From NCBI GenBank assembly GCA_020635135.1, contig JACKAJ010000016.1, positions 558,001 through 622,000 of the forward strand: a DNA stretch of 64,000 nucleotides, given 5' to 3'. The number at the start of each line of letters is the position of its first letter. Within the stretch, counting starts at the first letter, position 1. This document shows, piece after piece, positions 60,676-64,000 of this stretch. The notes beneath the pieces were generated by a model. It searched no databases, was not told where the DNA came from, and worked only from the letters and a program-made list of their open reading frames with translations. The position numbers were made by a program, and so were the translations under genes. This DNA comes from Halobacteriovoraceae bacterium (lineage in GTDB: Bacteria; Bdellovibrionota; Bacteriovoracia; Bacteriovoracales; Bacteriovoracaceae).

Positions 60676-62598
60676 ATGACAACTCGAACGGGGACGATAA
60701 GCGTCAATACTACAGATATTTTTCCTATTATTAAAAAATGGCTCTACTCCGAGCACGATATTTTCTTGCGAGAATTGGTTTCCAATGCCTGTGATGCCAT
60801 CACCAAGCGAGCTGCGATAGGAAGAACTCAGAACGCCTCGACCCCAAACGGCCAAGTTACTATTGAAGTCGATAAAGAAAAAGGCACCATCAAGATTATC
60901 GACAACGGCGTGGGGATGACAGAAGAAGAAGTCGAAAAATATATTGCCCAGCTTGCCTTTTCTGGTGCCGAAGAATTTATCAAGAAGATGGAAGATATCA
61001 AGAAAACAGACTCCAAGGATGAAATCATTGGGAAATTCGGCCTGGGATTTTATTCCAGCTTTATGGTCGCGGAGAAAGTTGAAATCGATTCCCTTTCCAT
61101 GCAAGAAGGTGCTAAACCCACCAAATGGACTTGTAATGGCGAGACCGAATATTCTTTTTCTGAATCCCAGAGAAAAGATGTGGGAACTGAAATTACACTA
61201 ACCATCAATGAAGAGTCTAAGGAATTTCTAGAAACCTATTTCACTAGAAAAACCCTCTCTCATTATTGTGATTTTATGCCGTATCCTATTGAGTTAGTCG
61301 ATGTGAATCAAAGAACCAAAACGTTTGAAGAAAATCTCAAAGCGGAAAAAGAAGAAGACAAGAAACCCATTGAAGTAGATATCATCAACAATACTCAACC
61401 CCTATGGAAAAAAGATCCCAGCAATATTTCTGATGAAGAATATAAAAACTTTTACTCGAAACTCTTTCCCATGGATCCGGAACCCCTATTCTGGCTTCAT
61501 TTAAATATTGATCACCCTTTCACGTTGCAAGGGATCCTTTACTTTCCAAAACTCAATCCTAATAAACCAATCAGTGAACAAAATATTCGCCTGTACTGTA
61601 AGCAAGTTTTTGTCTCCGATAACGTTAAAAATGTCATTCCTGAGTTCCTCTCCATGCTCAAAGGGGCCATCGACTCCTCTGATATACCGCTCAACGTTTC
61701 TCGTTCAGCCTTACAAGGCGATCCCAATATCAAGAAAATTGCCAATTATATCGTCAAAAAAGTTGCTGAGTCTCTCAAAAAACTCTCTAAGAATGAGAGA
61801 GAAAAATATGAAAGCATTTGGGAAGATATCAGCTTGTTCGTAAAATATGGTGTTGTTTCCGAATCTAAGTTTGATGAGATCATGCGCGATCACCTTCTTT
61901 TTAAAACCAACGAAGGAAAACTCGTCACTCTTTTAGAGTACAAAGAGTTGATTCCAGAGGAATATAAAGAAAAGCTCGCCAATAAAGTTATTTATTTTGA
62001 AAAAGACGCCTCTGACTTCGGGTTGGTTCAACAGCTTTGGGAAAATAAAGTTCCAGCAGTTGAAACAGATAACAATCTCGATCCCCACCTCACTCAACAC
62101 ATTGAGTTCCAGAAAAAAGGTGACAATGAGTACAAGTTTGTTTCAGTCGATAGTGAGTTTGAGAACATTATTGGCGAAGGGGAAGCTTCAGCCAATGACA
62201 TTAAAATCAAAGAATTTTTTGAATCGACTCTCAAAGACAAAGAAGATGAAAATCTTGAGATTGAGGTCAAAAATCTCAAGAATAATTTTTCTCCAGCATA
62301 CTTCAAAGTGGATCAAAACATGAAACGCTTTCAACAGATGACCAAGACCATGGGACAGAGTGCTTTCAATATGCCGCTCAAGCGAACACTGGTCGTCAAT
62401 CCGAATCACTCTCTTATTAAGAATGCCTTCCATCTCTGGGAAAAAGAAGACAAGAAGGAAATCGCTAAAAAAATCGTTAAGCATGTTGAAGATCTGGCAT
62501 CAATTTCGACAGAGTCTTTGGATATGAATGCCAAGAAAAATTTCGTGCAACGATCGCAAGATATAATGGAAGAACTCTCTCGAATAGCCCTTTCCTAA
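60676..62598 (+). CDS. htpG: Hsp90-family chaperone HtpG
   Basis: 640 residues. GHKL ATPase motifs: LRELVSNACDAITKR, IIDNGVGMTEEE, IGKFGLGFYSSFMVA and DVGTEITL; middle-domain Arg region SDIPLNVSRSALQGD; dimerisation domain at the C-terminus. I chose ATG 60676 after AAAGGAG. Ends just before a strong terminator. Confidence 0.97.
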   Translation: MTTRTGTISVNTTDIFPIIKKWLYSEHDIFLRELVSNACDAITKRAAIGRTQNASTPNGQVTIEVDKEKGTIKIIDNGVGMTEEEVEKYIAQLAFSGAEEFIKKMEDIKKTDSKDEIIGKFGLGFYSSFMVAEKVEIDSLSMQEGAKPTKWTCNGETEYSFSESQRKDVGTEITLTINEESKEFLETYFTRKTLSHYCDFMPYPIELVDVNQRTKTFEENLKAEKEEDKKPIEVDIINNTQPLWKKDPSNISDEEYKNFYSKLFPMDPEPLFWLHLNIDHPFTLQGILYFPKLNPNKPISEQNIRLYCKQVFVSDNVKNVIPEFLSMLKGAIDSSDIPLNVSRSALQGDPNIKKIANYIVKKVAESLKKLSKNEREKYESIWEDISLFVKYGVVSESKFDEIMRDHLLFKTNEGKLVTLLEYKELIPEEYKEKLANKVIYFEKDASDFGLVQQLWENKVPAVETDNNLDPHLTQHIEFQKKGDNEYKFVSVDSEFENIIGEGEASANDIKIKEFFESTLKDKEDENLEIEVKNLKNNFSPAYFKVDQNMKRFQQMTKTMGQSAFNMPLKRTLVVNPNHSLIKNAFHLWEKEDKKEIAKKIVKHVEDLASISTESLDMNAKKNFVQRSQDIMEELSRIALS

Positions 62599-62600
62599 TA

Positions 62601-62634
62601 AAAAGGAGCTCAAGGTTTTCCTTGAGCTCCTTTT
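62601..62634. terminator. Bidirectional terminator after htpG
   Basis: Perfect 15-bp stem AAAAGGAGCTCAAGG (62601-62615) with 62620-62634, TTTT loop, flanked by A- and T-runs, so it can end htpG on the plus strand and the lipoprotein gene at 62637 on the minus strand. Confidence 0.9.
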
Positions 62635-62636
62635 TA

Positions 62637-63146
62637 TTAATTTGAGTATTTTTTTTCAGCGTGATTGATTTCTATTTTTTGATCTGGATCGTAGTTGGAT
62701 TTATTGAGATAAAAATTTGCTTCTGCTGAGTAGTTGAGATCATCCAATTGAGTTAAATTCGTCAGGACTCCTTCAATTTCACTTGAGCCTTCAAGTTTAA
62801 TGGATATTTTTGCTTGAACAATTTGCGCTTCCTGGTTATCTCTAAACCCTATTGAGGCATCCGAAGTGAGTGCCTCTTTTGGACTAAAAAAGATCCGAAA
62901 ATTACCATCGTGATCAGACGAAAATGCCCTACAAAATGTTGTATAATCTCGTAATTCTTCTCCTTCTCTCATCCATTTATTGAATTTTAAACGCAGACAA
63001 AGTTCTGCACCTTCATTGAGATCAAAACTCTGTCCCTCGCCAGATATATCAACAATCTTTCCCACTAGCTCAAGACTCGAATCGTATTCAAAGTGGTAAC
63101 AACTCGTTAATCCAATAAATACAAAAAATAAAATTAAAAACTTCAT
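62637..63146 (-). CDS. Small lipoprotein, unknown
   Basis: 169 residues. Lipobox LTSC near residue 16; beta-rich mature part with two Cys (ELCLRLKF, TTFCRAF). No family recognised. Seventeen bases downstream of another secreted-protein gene, so probably co-transcribed. Confidence 0.75.
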   Translation of the reverse strand: MKFLILFFVFIGLTSCYHFEYDSSLELVGKIVDISGEGQSFDLNEGAELCLRLKFNKWMREGEELRDYTTFCRAFSSDHDGNFRIFFSPKEALTSDASIGFRDNQEAQIVQAKISIKLEGSSEIEGVLTNLTQLDDLNYSAEANFYLNKSNYDPDQKIEINHAEKKYSN

Positions 63147-63163
63147 TTATTATCTCCTCTTAT

Positions 63164-63811
63164 TTATTTTACATAAATAGTTTGTTGATCAGCATAGCCG
63201 ACATAACCCTGGCAATTAATGGAATAGCGAAGAAAGTTTTGACTGTCTATTTGCAATTCACCTTTAGAACTGTAACCTTCAGAGAGCATATAATTTTCTA
63301 ACTCCAACTCGGTTACCCCTTCAAAACGAACATCTTCTGAATTATTACAAGTCACCTCATAATCATATATAATTACTTTTTTTCCCATCCCAATTTCTTG
63401 CTTATTATAACGAGAAGTTATGCAATAAGATTTGCCAACATAAGACTCTGGTCCGTAAAGAAGTGTTCCAATTGAACAAGTGCTCTTAAGAATATTATCA
63501 TCCCAGCCTGGTTCAGTTCCCATAACTCCTTTTAGCGCCTCCAACTGAATAAGCCCTTTGGCTTGCATTTCCTTATCAATATTTTGGCGATTAGTTTTCT
63601 CTCGACCTGGAAAAGGGATAATCAAAAATGCCGTCGTAAGAACCTTTGAGTGATCGACCGTACCATCCGTACAAGCATAATCATACTTGATCGCAGATGA
63701 GTAATTAACCTCTCCCCATTTACGAGCGACACAAAAAGTATCATCTGCATTCACAGTAAAACTTGAAATGATAAATGAAACACTAAGAACAGATAATAGA
63801 ATTTTTTTCAT
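63164..63811 (-). CDS. Secreted Cys-containing protein, unknown
   Basis: 215 residues from the ATG after AAGGAG. Signal peptide ending near TVNAD; about six Cys in the mature part (DTFCVAR, DYACTDG, KSTCSIG, KSYCITS, VTCNNS, SINCQG), pointing to three disulfides. No family recognised. Confidence 0.75.
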   Translation of the reverse strand: MKKILLSVLSVSFIISSFTVNADDTFCVARKWGEVNYSSAIKYDYACTDGTVDHSKVLTTAFLIIPFPGREKTNRQNIDKEMQAKGLIQLEALKGVMGTEPGWDDNILKSTCSIGTLLYGPESYVGKSYCITSRYNKQEIGMGKKVIIYDYEVTCNNSEDVRFEGVTELELENYMLSEGYSSKGELQIDSQNFLRYSINCQGYVGYADQQTIYVK

Positions 63812-63865
63812 AGAACTTCTCCTTTTCAAGGATTGAAAATTTGCAAGTTCTACCTAACACAATAA

Positions 63866-63897
63866 AAAAAGGAACTCCCTACGCGGTGTTCCTTTTT
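63866..63897. terminator. Bidirectional terminator
   Basis: AAAAAGGAAC (63866-63875) pairs with GTTCCTTTTT (63888-63897) across a 12-nt loop. It ends the minus-strand gene entering from the right edge. Confidence 0.85.
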
Positions 63898-63922
63898 CCC
63901 TATTCCTTCATTTTTGTTTTTG

Positions 63923-64000
63923 TCACTGAACGATTTCTATCTTCCCTGAATTACTAATAAAAGCTTTAGTGACTTGATCTGGGTTGACTTTATCTGAATT
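63923..64000 (-). CDS. C-terminal end of a gene entering from the right edge
   Basis: 25 codons and a TGA stop, reading NSDKVNPDQVTKAFISNSGK and ending KIEIVQ. The terminator 26 bp beyond the stop supports it as a real gene end. Too short to assign. Confidence 0.5.
   Translation of the reverse strand, partial: NSDKVNPDQVTKAFISNSGKIEIVQ

Overview
The window is AT-rich, gene-dense DNA from a Gram-negative bacterium with many small secreted proteins and lipoproteins. Several genes point to a predatory or deltaproteobacterial-type lineage, most likely Bdellovibrionota (Bacteriovoracales/Halobacteriovorax-like): a CHP02147-type N-terminal domain, a vibrioid-shape-type LD-carboxypeptidase next to a bactofilin, a GldA/F/G-type ABC exporter, paired M16 proteases and many Cys-rich lipoproteins. 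The lineage is an inference from gene content; no rRNA is present.

Layout. 1-12.6 kb is core-like: a partial multicopper oxidase, a LOG protein, rimK plus an aspartoacylase-family enzyme, a response regulator, a DUF1003 protein, a wecB/PIG-L operon, a DUF2892 protein with an FNR-type box, srkA, an RlpA-like lipoprotein and a copper ATPase. 12.74-34.94 kb looks like a genomic island of about 22 kb. On the right it is bounded by an intact tRNA-Arg(UCG), and on the left by a 38-bp direct repeat carrying the tRNA 3' end and terminator. It holds a HigBA-type toxin-antitoxin pair, a class D beta-lactamase lipoprotein with a Cys-rich partner, a LysR/DJ-1 pair, three secreted-protein genes with related 3' regions, a LysR/PTPS-like/unknown/SDR cluster, a GldA-GldF-GldG(frameshifted)-DUF4340 exporter, an Hsp20 operon divergent from a four-gene operon with two RaiA/HPF-like proteins, and an IS481-family element. 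No integrase is visible.

35-64 kb returns to core-like genes: a DUF368 lipid transporter with LysM and TPR partners; bcp and a glyoxalase II-type gene; an M48 protease; a coiled-coil/GGDEF/hydrolase operon; an LD-carboxypeptidase, coiled-coil protein and bactofilin; two M16 proteases; alanine dehydrogenase; a FliL-like protein; a pseudo-rhomboid; methylmalonyl-CoA epimerase; a DASS transporter; a DUF2608 lipoprotein; an APH-fold kinase; a short asparaginase; htpG; and small secreted proteins.

Cross-cutting patterns. (i) At least nine genes have a -10-like hexamer ending about 6-11 nt before the start codon and no Shine-Dalgarno, which suggests leaderless mRNAs, while others have strong AGGAGG sites. 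(ii) A palindromic repeat of about 70 bp occurs at 3' ends of genes at 20.4, 24.9 and 55.5 kb. (iii) The tRNA-Arg locus has been hit repeatedly: two tRNA 3' fragments share a structured insert in the T-loop, and an IS has split the tRNA terminator.
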